Shown: positions 53,577-61,044 of the stretch, in pieces
How the letters are laid out: each line of letters opens with the position of its first letter
Position numbering within the stretch: the first letter of the stretch is position 1
Source: Niastella yeongjuensis
GTDB lineage: Bacteria; Bacteroidota; Bacteroidia; Chitinophagales; Chitinophagaceae
NCBI RefSeq assembly: GCF_900110245.1
Contig: NZ_FOCZ01000007.1
Coordinates: 248,001 to 312,000 of the forward strand
DNA: 64,000 nucleotides
Direction of reading: 5' to 3'
Made by a program: the position numbers and the translations under genes
Notes under the pieces: model-generated
Databases searched by the model: none
Told to the model about the DNA's origin: nothing
What the model saw: only the letters and a program-made list of their open reading frames with translations

Positions 53577-53795
53577 TTAAAGGTGGAAAATCATAGCTTT
53601 ACGCTCTTTTTTATCATAATATGCATAATAATATCCGTCATTGATCATAAAAAGCGCTTCTCCCAGGGGCGGCATCCTCAGGTCCTTTGAAAAATGTTCA
53701 ATTTTTTTATTGGGGGTAGTTGGCGGCTCGCCCTTTACGTGTTCACCCGAATTGGCATCAACCAGCATAGAAAAATAATTGGTACTGGGAACTTC
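53577..53795 (-). CDS. 3' half of the frameshifted exported protein (-1 frame)
   Basis: Continuation of the gene at 53735-54334 in the -1 frame: reading on from 53795 gives EVPSTNYFSMLVDANSG and then 55 more residues to the stop at 53577 (ending KAMIFHL). The residues continue smoothly from DEVHWYLQKK of the upstream frame, so the two belong to one protein of about 252 residues. By itself it has no start with a signal peptide; the ATG at 53768 would give only 63 residues. Confidence 0.6.
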   Translation of the reverse strand, partial: EVPSTNYFSMLVDANSGEHVKGEPPTTPNKKIEHFSKDLRMPPLGEALFMINDGYYYAYYDKKERKAMIFHL

Positions 53796-54334
53796 TTTTT
53801 TTGAAGGTACCAGTGCACCTCATCGAATTTATACCGTATGGTAGAAAATTCACGTTCATTGGTAAAGTCATACAGGATCAGCTCGGTGGTTTTGGGGCTA
53901 ATGGTCAGATATAAAAAATGACCGCCACAGTTTACAGTACTTACAATGTTTTCATCTGTAAATTTAACAGGTATATCATTTTCGGTCACTTTCCCCGATG
54001 CGCTGTCCAGTTGCCACGCATGTACCCAGGTTACCTCGGGGATTTGATGGTAGAGGTACATTTTTCCTTCTTTAATAAATCCGCCCAACAACAGCTCCTG
54101 GTATTTGCGTTCAATTGTGAATTGCTTTACCAGCTGCAGATTGCTGTTTATCCAGTTCACCCGGATGCTGTCCTCATTCGCCACCAGCAAACCGCATTGT
54201 TGCTTCGCATTATCTGAAACGGTTTGCAGTTCAATAGCATTGCCTTTCCAGCCTATGGCCTGTTCAAGCTGCTTTTCCTGGCCGAATAACCGGGGGGTAA
54301 TTAAACAAAGAATGATAAAAAATAGGGTCCGCAT
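53735..54334 (-). CDS. Exported hypothetical protein, reading frame broken at an A7 run
   Basis: Met at 54334 begins a signal peptide (MRTLFFIILCLITPRLFGQ). The body is beta-rich (LKWYE-like strands, HVHAWQLDSASGKV, TTELILYDFTNERE) and resembles a propeller-like or lipocalin-like periplasmic protein, but no family is certain. After DEVHWYLQKK the frame runs into unlike sequence and stops at 53735, whereas the -1 frame continues sensibly. The break lies at A AAA AAG. Either a base was lost from an A8 run, or the ribosome shifts frame there. Residues before Met at 54334 are not used. Confidence 0.6.
   Translation of the reverse strand: MRTLFFIILCLITPRLFGQEKQLEQAIGWKGNAIELQTVSDNAKQQCGLLVANEDSIRVNWINSNLQLVKQFTIERKYQELLLGGFIKEGKMYLYHQIPEVTWVHAWQLDSASGKVTENDIPVKFTDENIVSTVNCGGHFLYLTISPKTTELILYDFTNEREFSTIRYKFDEVHWYLQKKKFPVPIIFLCWLMPIRVNT
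53795..53801 (-). other. A AAA AAG slippery heptamer at the frame break
   Basis: In the zero frame the codons are CAA AAA AAG, the X XXY YYZ arrangement used for -1 frameshifting in bacterial dnaX. A -1 shift here gives GAA as the next codon and joins the two halves exactly. Confidence 0.55.
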
Positions 54335-54458
54335 GATTGTAGAAAGTAAAAAAGTCCCCAAAATAGAAAAACCGCGGCAATGCACCAATACCTTGAAATT
54401 TATCAGTTTATTACCTTTAACTGAATTTTAAACCTTATGTCTTGTGCCCTGTTTGACT

Positions 54459-54466
54459 TATGTTTG
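54459..54466 (+). promoter_or_regulatory. Candidate -7 box of dapD
   Basis: TATGTTTG is an exact TAnnTTTG, 16 bp before the dapD start codon. No good -33 element is visible. Confidence 0.45.
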
Positions 54467-54481
54467 CAAAAATTTTAAGAA

Positions 54482-55288
54482 ATGCAAGACCTGATACTCG
54501 AAGCCTGGGGCAACCGCGAGTTATTAAAAGAAAATAAATATACCGATGCGGTAAAAGCTGTAATTGAAGAAGTTGATAAGGGCCGTTTGCGTGTGGCTTC
54601 GCCCACAGATGGCAAATGGGTGGTGAATGAGTGGGTAAAACAGGCTATCCTCATGTATTTCGGCATCCAGCCCATGCAAACATGGACTATGGAGCCATTT
54701 GAGTTCTATGACAAAATGCTGCTGAAGAAAAATTATAAAGAGCTGGGCGTACGCGCTGTTCCCCATGCGGTAGCACGTTATGGCGCCTATGTGGCCAAAA
54801 ACGTGGTACTGATGCCTTCTTATGTAAATATCGGCGCCTATGTAGACGAAGGCACCATGGTTGATACCTGGGCTACTGTAGGCAGTTGTGCCCAGATTGG
54901 CAAAGGTGTTCACCTGAGCGGTGGCGTAGGTATTGGCGGCGTACTTGAACCTTTACAGGCAACCCCTGTTATTGTGGAGGATGGTTGTTTCATTGGCAGC
55001 CGTTGTATTGTGGTAGAAGGCGTAGTGGTTGAAAAAGAGGCGGTACTGGGCGCCAACGTGGTATTAACACAAAGTACCAAGATCATCGACGTAAGCGGCG
55101 ACACCCCTGTTGAGTACAAAGGACGGGTACCGGCACGCAGTGTGGTTATTCCCGGCACTTATGCAAAAAAATTCCCTGCAGGCGAATACCATGTAAGTTG
55201 CGCACTCATCATTGGTCAGCGTAAACCAAGCACTGATCTGAAAACAAGTTTGAATGATGCGCTGAGAGATTTTAATGTATCTGTTTAA
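54482..55288 (+). CDS. dapD: Tetrahydrodipicolinate N-succinyltransferase
   Basis: Succinylates tetrahydrodipicolinate in the lysine and diaminopimelate pathway. A 268-residue trimeric left-handed beta-helix protein: N-terminal helices to about 80 (MQTWTMEPFEFYDKM), then hexapeptide repeats (VLMPSYVNIGAYVDEGTMVDTWATVGSCAQIGKG, GGVGIGGVLEP, DGCFIGSRCIVVEG) and C-terminal VVIPGTYAKKF. Family length and motifs are complete. It precedes the EamA gene on the same strand by 10 bp. Confidence 0.94.
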   Translation: MQDLILEAWGNRELLKENKYTDAVKAVIEEVDKGRLRVASPTDGKWVVNEWVKQAILMYFGIQPMQTWTMEPFEFYDKMLLKKNYKELGVRAVPHAVARYGAYVAKNVVLMPSYVNIGAYVDEGTMVDTWATVGSCAQIGKGVHLSGGVGIGGVLEPLQATPVIVEDGCFIGSRCIVVEGVVVEKEAVLGANVVLTQSTKIIDVSGDTPVEYKGRVPARSVVIPGTYAKKFPAGEYHVSCALIIGQRKPSTDLKTSLNDALRDFNVSV

Positions 55289-55298
55289 GATTTAATAT

Positions 55299-56213
55299 TT
55301 GGAAGGGAAAAAACATACAGTCACACTAGCGGGATTCCTTATCACCATCATAGGTTCCATTTTGTTTTCAACAAAAGCCATTATTGTAAAAGTGGCTTTT
55401 GCGCACACGCATATGGATGCCCTTACCCTGCTGATGTTGCGCATGTCTTTTTCCTTTCCCTTTTATTTGGCGGCCGTATTACTGGCCCGGAAAGAAAAGC
55501 TGGCTCCCCTCACCACCCGTCAGTGGCTGGGCGTTATCGGGCTGGGTTTATTTGGTTATTACCTCAGCAGCCTGTTCGATTTTGTAGGGTTGCAGTACGT
55601 TACTGCCGGTTTGGAACGGCTGATCCTTTTTCTGTATCCCACCTTCGCCGTACTGATCAATGCCTTTGTTTTTAAACAGCCTGTGGTGCGCACCCAAAAA
55701 ATAGCCCTGCTGCTTACCTACACAGGCATCGGCATTGCCTATTTTGGCGAGTTTAACATCGATATTTCGAACCCTAATTTCCTCTGGGGTAGTTTTCTCA
55801 TCTTTTTATGTTCCATTACCTATAGCGTTTATATCGTTGGCAGCGGCCGTATGATCCCGTCTGTAGGGGTTACCCGTTTTACCGCGTATGCCATGCTGGC
55901 CTCCACCGCAGGGGTATTTACGCATTTTACATTAAACGGCGGCGGTTTGCACGACCTGCAACAGGGCGGCACCCCCATTATCTGGTACGGTATTTTGCTC
56001 GCTACCTTAGCTACAGTATTACCCACTTTTATGATGTCTACCGGTATGAAAAAGATCGGTTCCAACAATGTGGCCATTATTTCGGCTGTTGGTCCGGTTT
56101 CCACCATCATTCAGGCACACTTCATCCTTGACGAAAAGATCTTCACCGCACAAATTGTAGGTACAGTATTGGTTGTTATAGGAGTTATCCTTATTGGCTG
56201 GAAACGGAAATAG
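55299..56213 (+). CDS. EamA (DMT superfamily) transporter
   Basis: A 304-residue inner-membrane transporter with ten predicted helices in two EamA repeats, about 10-140 and 155-300. Signs are MLRMSFSFPFYLAAVL, FVGLQYVTAGLERLILFLYPTFAVLI in the first repeat and ISAVGPVSTIIQAHFILDEKIFTAQIVGTVLVVIGVILI in the second. Substrates of the family are amino acids or other metabolites. The only workable start is TTG at 55299; the first ATG would remove two helices. It is 10 bp after dapD, so lysine-related export is an idea, not shown. A repeat array begins right after the stop. Confidence 0.87.
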   Translation: MEGKKHTVTLAGFLITIIGSILFSTKAIIVKVAFAHTHMDALTLLMLRMSFSFPFYLAAVLLARKEKLAPLTTRQWLGVIGLGLFGYYLSSLFDFVGLQYVTAGLERLILFLYPTFAVLINAFVFKQPVVRTQKIALLLTYTGIGIAYFGEFNIDISNPNFLWGSFLIFLCSITYSVYIVGSGRMIPSVGVTRFTAYAMLASTAGVFTHFTLNGGGLHDLQQGGTPIIWYGILLATLATVLPTFMMSTGMKKIGSNNVAIISAVGPVSTIIQAHFILDEKIFTAQIVGTVLVVIGVILIGWKRK

Positions 56214-56262
56214 TTTAAAGTTTTAAGTTCAGAGCTCCGAACTCCAGGTTACAGTTAGCAAC
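56214..56262. repeat. TTTAAAG/TTTTAAG heptamers after the EamA stop
   Basis: Units TTTAAAG, TTTTAAG, TTCAGAG begin on the first base after the TAG; a CCAGGTTACAG word follows. Confidence 0.6.
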
Positions 56263-56341
56263 ACTATAAGATTGATCCTTCTTGTATTCTGCCTATACAT
56301 ATGGGTATTATAGATATTAGCTAAAATTATAATGCTAATGA

Positions 56342-56426
56342 CCCACAGATATCCCGCCTCTTATAAGAGGTGGGATATTTGTGGATGATTTGCGGGATAT
56401 CTGTGGGATATCTATGGAATATCTAT
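56342..56426. repeat. Five 11-bp tandem repeats with a flanking inverted repeat
   Basis: Five successive 11-bp units from 56372 to 56426: GGGATATTTGT, GGATGATTTGC, GGGATATCTGT, GGGATATCTAT, GGAATATCTAT. CCCACAGATATCCCGC at 56342-56357 is the exact reverse complement of 56392-56407, and the palindrome CCTCTTATAAGAGG lies at 56357-56370. The 11-bp phasing, about one helix turn, places the GATAT words on one face. It lies between convergent genes; its function is unknown. Confidence 0.75.
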
Positions 56427-56554
56427 TATAATGGCATGAATAACAGATAGATCTGACTACTGTTACGTATGGCTATTTTATGGCTAAATTATACCGTGAA
56501 ACCGTCATTTGGATGGGGCTTTCAGCACTCGACAATAGGTTCCCGAAAGCCGGA

Positions 56555-56592
56555 AACCATCTCTGCCTTCTGCCCTCTGCCTTCTGCCTTCC
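56555..56592. repeat. CTGCCTT heptamers at the 3' end of the barrel protein gene
   Basis: Units CTGCCTT, CTGCCCT, CTGCCTT, CTGCCTT run to three bases before the stop codon at 56595. Confidence 0.65.
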
Positions 56593-56594
56593 CA

Positions 56595-57533
56595 TCAATC
56601 CCAATGCGAACACCGGCTCCTGTAGTAGCTGCACGACTTTTTAGCCGGTGCGGTGGCCGCAGGCTTTGCCGCTTCTACTTTGGCGGGAGTTTCGGCTTTG
56701 ACAGGCACGACGGCTTTTGCCGGCGCTGCTGCCGTTTGTTTGTTTTTACTAAATGTAAGCGGGATGCCTATATTGATATTCCAGGCAGCCGATGAAGAAG
56801 ACAAAGTGGTAGTAGTTAATTTATTTTCGATAGTAGTGCTGAGCGTTTCTGTATGGGTGTTGCCAATGCCTTTGAGGTATTGTATGCCAATCACATATTT
56901 GTTCACGCTGCCTTTGGCGAATGCCAGGTTCACCCCCGTAATAAACGCCGAGGTATAGTTACCCGCATGATATTGGTACACCGTTTCACCCGACTGCATG
57001 GAAGTAGTAATAGCCTCTTCGGGATTGGGCACAAACGCCATTCCCGCATAAGGTTGAATACGCAGGTTCATCACCGGTTTTTGGGGTACAGCGGCCAGTG
57101 CCTGCATTCTGCGGGCTGCACACGGACTTAAACCCTCAGTAGATACGTTCGTTGTAGTGGGTTTGGCTTTTTTTCCCAATGAAATGGGTTTGCTGCTGAC
57201 CTGGTAACCGGCTTCCAGGCGAAGTTTCCAGTCGCCCCGGGCAGACGAATATTCTTTGTCGCCGGTTTCAGGATTGGTAAATTCATAGTTGACAAGGGAA
57301 CGGTTGCTTGCAATACCTACAAACGGGCCATGCGTTTTATTGAATTGATAATCGGCCCTCAGACCTACCTGCGGCGAGATGTTGGGCGAAATTGGATTAA
57401 TACAGGACGTGTTGTTGTACTTTACGCAATTAAAAGCTTGTTCAATACCCACTCTGGGCGTAACAGAGAATTGGGCATTCGTTGCAAACCCACAGGCAAC
57501 GAACGCCAGGCCGGCTAACGCTGCTTTTCTCAT
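56595..57533 (-). CDS. Outer-membrane beta-barrel protein, PorT-like size, with Pro/Ala/Lys tail
   Basis: A 312-residue exported protein: signal peptide MRKAALAGLAFVACGFATNAQ, then a barrel pattern (FSVTPRVGIEQAF, VGLRADYQFNKTHGPFVGIASN, WKLRLEAGYQ, IQPYAGMAFVP, FITGVNLAFAKG, YVIGIQYLKGI, WNINIGIPLTF). After about 255 there is an Ala/Pro/Lys tail (TAAAPAKAVVPVKAE) and a Cys-rich end (SCSYYRSRCSHWD). The tail resembles linker sequence; Cys296 and Cys304 or nearby may pair. Ligand unknown. Confidence 0.72.
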   Translation of the reverse strand: MRKAALAGLAFVACGFATNAQFSVTPRVGIEQAFNCVKYNNTSCINPISPNISPQVGLRADYQFNKTHGPFVGIASNRSLVNYEFTNPETGDKEYSSARGDWKLRLEAGYQVSSKPISLGKKAKPTTTNVSTEGLSPCAARRMQALAAVPQKPVMNLRIQPYAGMAFVPNPEEAITTSMQSGETVYQYHAGNYTSAFITGVNLAFAKGSVNKYVIGIQYLKGIGNTHTETLSTTIENKLTTTTLSSSSAAWNINIGIPLTFSKNKQTAAAPAKAVVPVKAETPAKVEAAKPAATAPAKKSCSYYRSRCSHWD

Positions 57534-57703
57534 AGCTGAAGTAATTTTAGTGTCTTATAAGTTACACCATATCCGGCACCTGAAAAATTAGAATCCATGA
57601 ATGGTTTTTTCAAGAAAATTTTTCAACCAGCCTGTCCAATTGAAACAACCTCGATTGTAGTAAGGGTATAATTTTTATATTCAATAACTTAAATCTACAA
57701 ATC

Positions 57704-58057
57704 ATGGATGAGTACATGTTGATCCTCAGGCATCAGGATGGTAAAAAAATTGCTTCACCCGAACAAATGCAGATCTGGATGAAACAAACCATGGATTGGA
57801 TCGGTGGCATTGCTGCGCAGGGAAAATTTGTTGAAGGCAATGGCTTGCCATTTGAAGACAGCAAAGTAGTGTGGCACCAGGGCGTTGTTACCGATGGCCC
57901 GTTCGGTGAAATTAAAGAAACCATTGGCGGATACATGGTTGTAAAAGCCGGTTCAGTTGAAGAAGCCGTTGAATTTGCCAAAGGCTGCCCGGTTTTACAA
58001 GGCGATGGCAACAGCGTGGAAGTGAGAAAGGTTGCCAAAGGCGATGGAACACATTAA
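57704..58057 (+). CDS. YCII-related (DGPF-type) protein
   Basis: A 117-residue dimeric alpha/beta protein. Signs are MDEYMLILRHQDGK at the start, WHQGVVTDGPFGEIKETIGGYMVVKAGSVEEAVEFAKGCPVL with the DGPF motif in the middle. These proteins are linked with ECF42 sigma factors, as here: the sigma factor gene lies 58 bp downstream on the same strand. The likely role is a small sensor or enzyme in the same regulon. No signal peptide. Confidence 0.9.
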   Translation: MDEYMLILRHQDGKKIASPEQMQIWMKQTMDWIGGIAAQGKFVEGNGLPFEDSKVVWHQGVVTDGPFGEIKETIGGYMVVKAGSVEEAVEFAKGCPVLQGDGNSVEVRKVAKGDGTH

Positions 58058-58063
58058 TAAATT

Positions 58064-58110
58064 AAGCCAGTCAGACTGGTCAGTAATTAATTGACTAATT
58101 TGACTGGCTT
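58064..58110 (+). promoter_or_regulatory. Hairpin ending 5 bp before the sigma factor start
   Basis: AAGCCAGTCA at 58064-58073 pairs with TGACTGGCTT at 58101-58110, followed by TTTGTT and the ATG at 58116. The position can end the YCII transcript or mask the translation start of the sigma factor. Confidence 0.6.
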
Positions 58111-58115
58111 TTGTT

Positions 58116-59360
58116 ATGCAACATCCCGAATTAATACCACACTTATTCAGGACCGAATACCGGAAGATCGTTGCCGTACTATGCAAACGTTTTGGCTTCG
58201 ATGAAATGGAAACGGCCGAAGACATTACCAGCGATACTTTTATGCTGGCTGTTCAGGTTTGGGGACTGAAGGGCGTTCCGCCCAACCCCATTGCCTGGTT
58301 GTATACGGTTGCAAAAAACAAAGCCAAAAATTTTTTACACCGGCAGGCTGTTTTTATCAATAAAGTGACACCTGCCACTGCAGGCGAAAACAATGCCACC
58401 CTTCCCGAATACGAAATCGATCTGTCGCCCCAAAACATCAACGACAGCCAGTTGCAAATGATGTTTGCCCTTTGTCACCCTGCTATTTCGCCGGAAGCAC
58501 AAATTGGATTGTCGCTTCGCATTTTGTGCGGCTTTGGCATAGAAGAAATTGCCGATGCTTTTTTAACCAATAAAGAGACCATCAACAAGCGATTGTTCAG
58601 GGCCAAAGAAAAACTGCGCGAAGAAAAGATCCTTATAGAATTACCAGGCATTTCTGAAATAGACGAGCGGTTGAAAAGCGTACTGGCCACTATTTACCTG
58701 TTGTTCAGCGAAGGGTATTATTCCATCAGTCATAATACCACCCTGCGCAAAGAACTTTGTATGGAAGCCATGCGGCTTTGTTACATGCTGGTAGAAAACA
58801 AACACACCAATAAACCACCGGTAAATGCCTTGTTATCGCTTATGTGTTTTCAGTCCTCTCGGTTTGAAGCAAGGGTGAATGAACAGGGAGAACCTGTTTT
58901 ATACGATGAACAGGATACCAGCCTGTGGGATGCAGATCTCATCAGCAGGGGCAGTTATTTCTTACACTGTTCCGCTACGGGCAATCAATTATCCAAATAC
59001 CACCTGGAGGCAGCCATTGCTTACTGGAGCACGCAAAAAAACGATACCCGCGAAAAATGGGAAAACGTTTTACAACTGTATAACCGGTTATTACAAATCG
59101 AATACTCCCCTATTGCCGCCCTCAACCGCACCTTTGCCCTTTCAAAAGCCAATGGCAAACCCGATGCCATTGTAGAAGCAGAAAAGCTGAACCTCACCGG
59201 TAATCATTTTTATTATACGTTGTTGGGTGTATTGTATACGGGCATAGATAACGTGAAGGCCAGACTGCATTTTGAAAAAGCCCTTTCCCTGGCTAAGACG
59301 GATGGGGATAGGGTTATTATTCGGAAGAAAGTTGATTTGTTGACAGGAAAGACAGTTTAA
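58116..59360 (+). CDS. ECF42-type RNA polymerase sigma factor
   Basis: A 414-residue sigma factor. Region 2 lies at about 10-75 (LFRTEYRKIVAVLCKRFGF, AEDITSDTFMLAVQVWGLKG, PIAWLYTVAKNKAKNFLHRQ). Region 4 is at about 120-175 (SLRILCGFGIEEIADAFLTNKETINKRLFRAKEKL). The long C-terminal extension of about 230 residues has LFSEGYYSISHNTTLRKELCMEAMRLC and LLQIEYSPIAALNRTFALSKANGKPDAI, as found in ECF42, where it is thought to control the sigma activity in place of an anti-sigma factor. The stop codon lies in the first unit of a heptamer array. Confidence 0.92.
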   Translation: MQHPELIPHLFRTEYRKIVAVLCKRFGFDEMETAEDITSDTFMLAVQVWGLKGVPPNPIAWLYTVAKNKAKNFLHRQAVFINKVTPATAGENNATLPEYEIDLSPQNINDSQLQMMFALCHPAISPEAQIGLSLRILCGFGIEEIADAFLTNKETINKRLFRAKEKLREEKILIELPGISEIDERLKSVLATIYLLFSEGYYSISHNTTLRKELCMEAMRLCYMLVENKHTNKPPVNALLSLMCFQSSRFEARVNEQGEPVLYDEQDTSLWDADLISRGSYFLHCSATGNQLSKYHLEAAIAYWSTQKNDTREKWENVLQLYNRLLQIEYSPIAALNRTFALSKANGKPDAIVEAEKLNLTGNHFYYTLLGVLYTGIDNVKARLHFEKALSLAKTDGDRVIIRKKVDLLTGKTV

Positions 59361-59565
59361 AGTTGAAAGTTTAAAGTTGAAAGTTTAAAGTTTTTAGTTC
59401 GTAGGTTCTTGGGTTATTAAGTTATTAAGTTCTTTGTTCGGAAATCCGGGTTTTAAGTTCAAAGTTTAAAGGCTTTTTGCTTCGCCCGTGATGAAGTGTA
59501 TTTCTTTCTGCCCTCTGCCCTCTGCCTTCTGCCCACTGCCTACTGCCTCTTCAAATTACATCAAG
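59355..59565. repeat. GTTTAAA heptamers, GTTATTAA octamers and CTGCC heptamers
   Basis: From 59355, inside the end of the sigma gene: GTTTAAA, GTTGAAA, GTTTAAA, GTTGAAA in register, then GTTCTTGG/GTTATTAA octamers, TTCAAAGTTTAAAGGC, the shared spacer GAAGTGTATTT and CTGCCCT/CTGCCTT units to 59550. Confidence 0.75.
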
Positions 59566-59821
59566 CACCAATAATGCATCTTTCTCCTTATAAAAGCAAA
59601 TTACAATTAATCGCATACGCATTGTATTTATTGGCTATCTGCTGTATGCTTTATTTTATTTAATTTTAGTAAACCCGATCCATAACCGTAAAATAAGGAG
59701 GTAGAAAATTTGTAAGGTTTTTTAGAGGTTATTAGAGGTAATAAGGAAATCTAAAGTTAATCCGAACGCCAATTGGAGGAACCCCGACCATTAGGGACAG
59801 TGGTTCAAAATCAAAACGGGA

Positions 59822-59900
59822 ACGCAGTCCGCCCTGGCGGACTGCTTATTTTCTTCGCCCGCCGAAGCCCTGGCGAAGGAGGGTCGCCCGCTGACTGCGT
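59822..59900. repeat. Complex palindromic element in the gene-poor region
   Basis: Outer ACGCAGTC/GACTGCGT arms (59822-59829, 59893-59900), a perfect palindrome GCAGTCCGCC-CT-GGCGGACTGC at 59824-59845, and CTTCGCC/GGCGAAG at 59853-59878. It is much more GC-rich than its flanks. The 59566-60401 region around it has no convincing gene. Confidence 0.65.
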
Positions 59901-60019
59901 CCTTCTGGCCTCTCACGTTCATCGATATATAAAACTACTTACTGAAAAGCAAATATTTAGCCAAATACCCAGCTGGATCAGCGTTATACGGTTGATCGAA
60001 ATCAACTGAATCTAACGGC

Positions 60020-60047
60020 AACATTAAATAATATGCTATTTAATGTT
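60020..60047. other. AT-rich 11-bp inverted repeat
   Basis: AACATTAAATA at 60020-60030 pairs with TATTTAATGTT at 60037-60047 across ATATGC. It lies alone in the gene-poor region; it may be a terminator or a protein-binding site. 60048-60400 shows nothing further except one CACTACT word. Confidence 0.5.
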
Positions 60048-60401
60048 TATATCGAAATATTTACTAACTTACAATTGACCCTCAAACAACACCTATCCTT
60101 TCGGTGATGATTATTGAAAAACCAGCATATATCCACCACCCTGGAAAACAATTACCTCTCTTATGAATATCTTATTGGGTTGAGAAATGATTAGCAGAAA
60201 GGGATGCCGGTTCTCCGGTTGTTATCCCAACAGGTATGCTCACGCTATTGTTTAATTTACCCCCAATCCCTTTTCACTTATGCGAGTCCCGTTTTTAATC
60301 AACGTTTAACTGATTTGTACTGATCCGTACCCTTTTTTTATTAACATTATAAACCCACCCCCACCCCTCCCAGGAGGGGATCCCTTAAAAACACTCACTA
60401 C

Positions 60402-60761
60402 TCACTGCTGTATTAGATTATCGAGTGTGGATTTAAACGCTGCAATGGAAGTTTGATCGGGGATGATGACGTCGGCACCTGAGGGTGTTTTATTTTCTAC
60501 CGGCCCTGTTTGCATGGAGTAGATGGCGATCTTCATATTGGGCCAGGCCGATCTTAGCATTTTTATTGTTTCATACCCGGTTTTACTGCGCGCATTGAAT
60601 TCAAGCAGGCATACATCAGGAACGTTCTCCATGGTTAATTGCTCAATTAGCTCCTTTCCGTCATCCACCTGCAGGGTTATAGCATAATCAGAGCCGGATA
60701 AATAATTAGAGATACATTCCCGCATTAAAGGATGACTGTCGATAAGGGCAATTTTTGCCAT
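60402..60761 (-). CDS. Stand-alone receiver-like protein lacking the phospho-acceptor Asp
   Basis: A 119-residue protein with the fold of a NarL-type response regulator receiver: KIALIDSHPLMRECISNYL at the N-terminus, then DVCLLEFNARSKTGYETIKML and MKIAIYSM. At the usual phosphorylated Asp the residue is Glu54 (LLEFNA), the second acidic pocket residue is Ser (IDSHP), and the C-terminal Lys is missing (ADVIIPDQ). There is no DNA-binding domain. It is therefore a pseudo-receiver, perhaps fixed in one state or binding a partner. The extra upstream Met at 60776 is less likely than Met at 60761. Confidence 0.75.
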   Translation of the reverse strand: MAKIALIDSHPLMRECISNYLSGSDYAITLQVDDGKELIEQLTMENVPDVCLLEFNARSKTGYETIKMLRSAWPNMKIAIYSMQTGPVENKTPSGADVIIPDQTSIAAFKSTLDNLIQQ

Positions 60762-61044
60762 ACCGGTATTGTTCATAATTACATTAAAGGTTTAGTCTGT
60801 GGTAGCGTAAAGGTAGTTTAAGCACCAACTGATACCCGGTTTCGTATTACCGTTAATCATTATTTTGCCAAAATTCCTAAAACACCTCTAAGCGTAAATA
60901 TGTAGACCGCGCAATTACATAATACATTTCCATCATGCAAAAGAGATTTTACTTTTCTCGTAAATCGTTTTCCTGATTGCGCTCCCGGGTTAGTTTACAG
61001 GCAGGTACTTTCGCATTGATTAAACCAAAGCCCGCGAAACGTTT

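Noticed and set aside
59780-59830. tRNA-like GTGGTTCAAAATC sequence
   Set aside because: It recalls a T-loop, but no acceptor, D or anticodon stems can be built around it.
59773-60009. A 78-codon frame over the palindromic element
   Set aside because: Most of it is the palindrome read as protein; no family resemblance and no promoter.
60361-60380. CCCCTCC/GGAGGGG stem as terminator of the receiver gene
   Set aside because: The loop would be only 2-4 bases and no T-run follows on the minus strand, so I could not support it.
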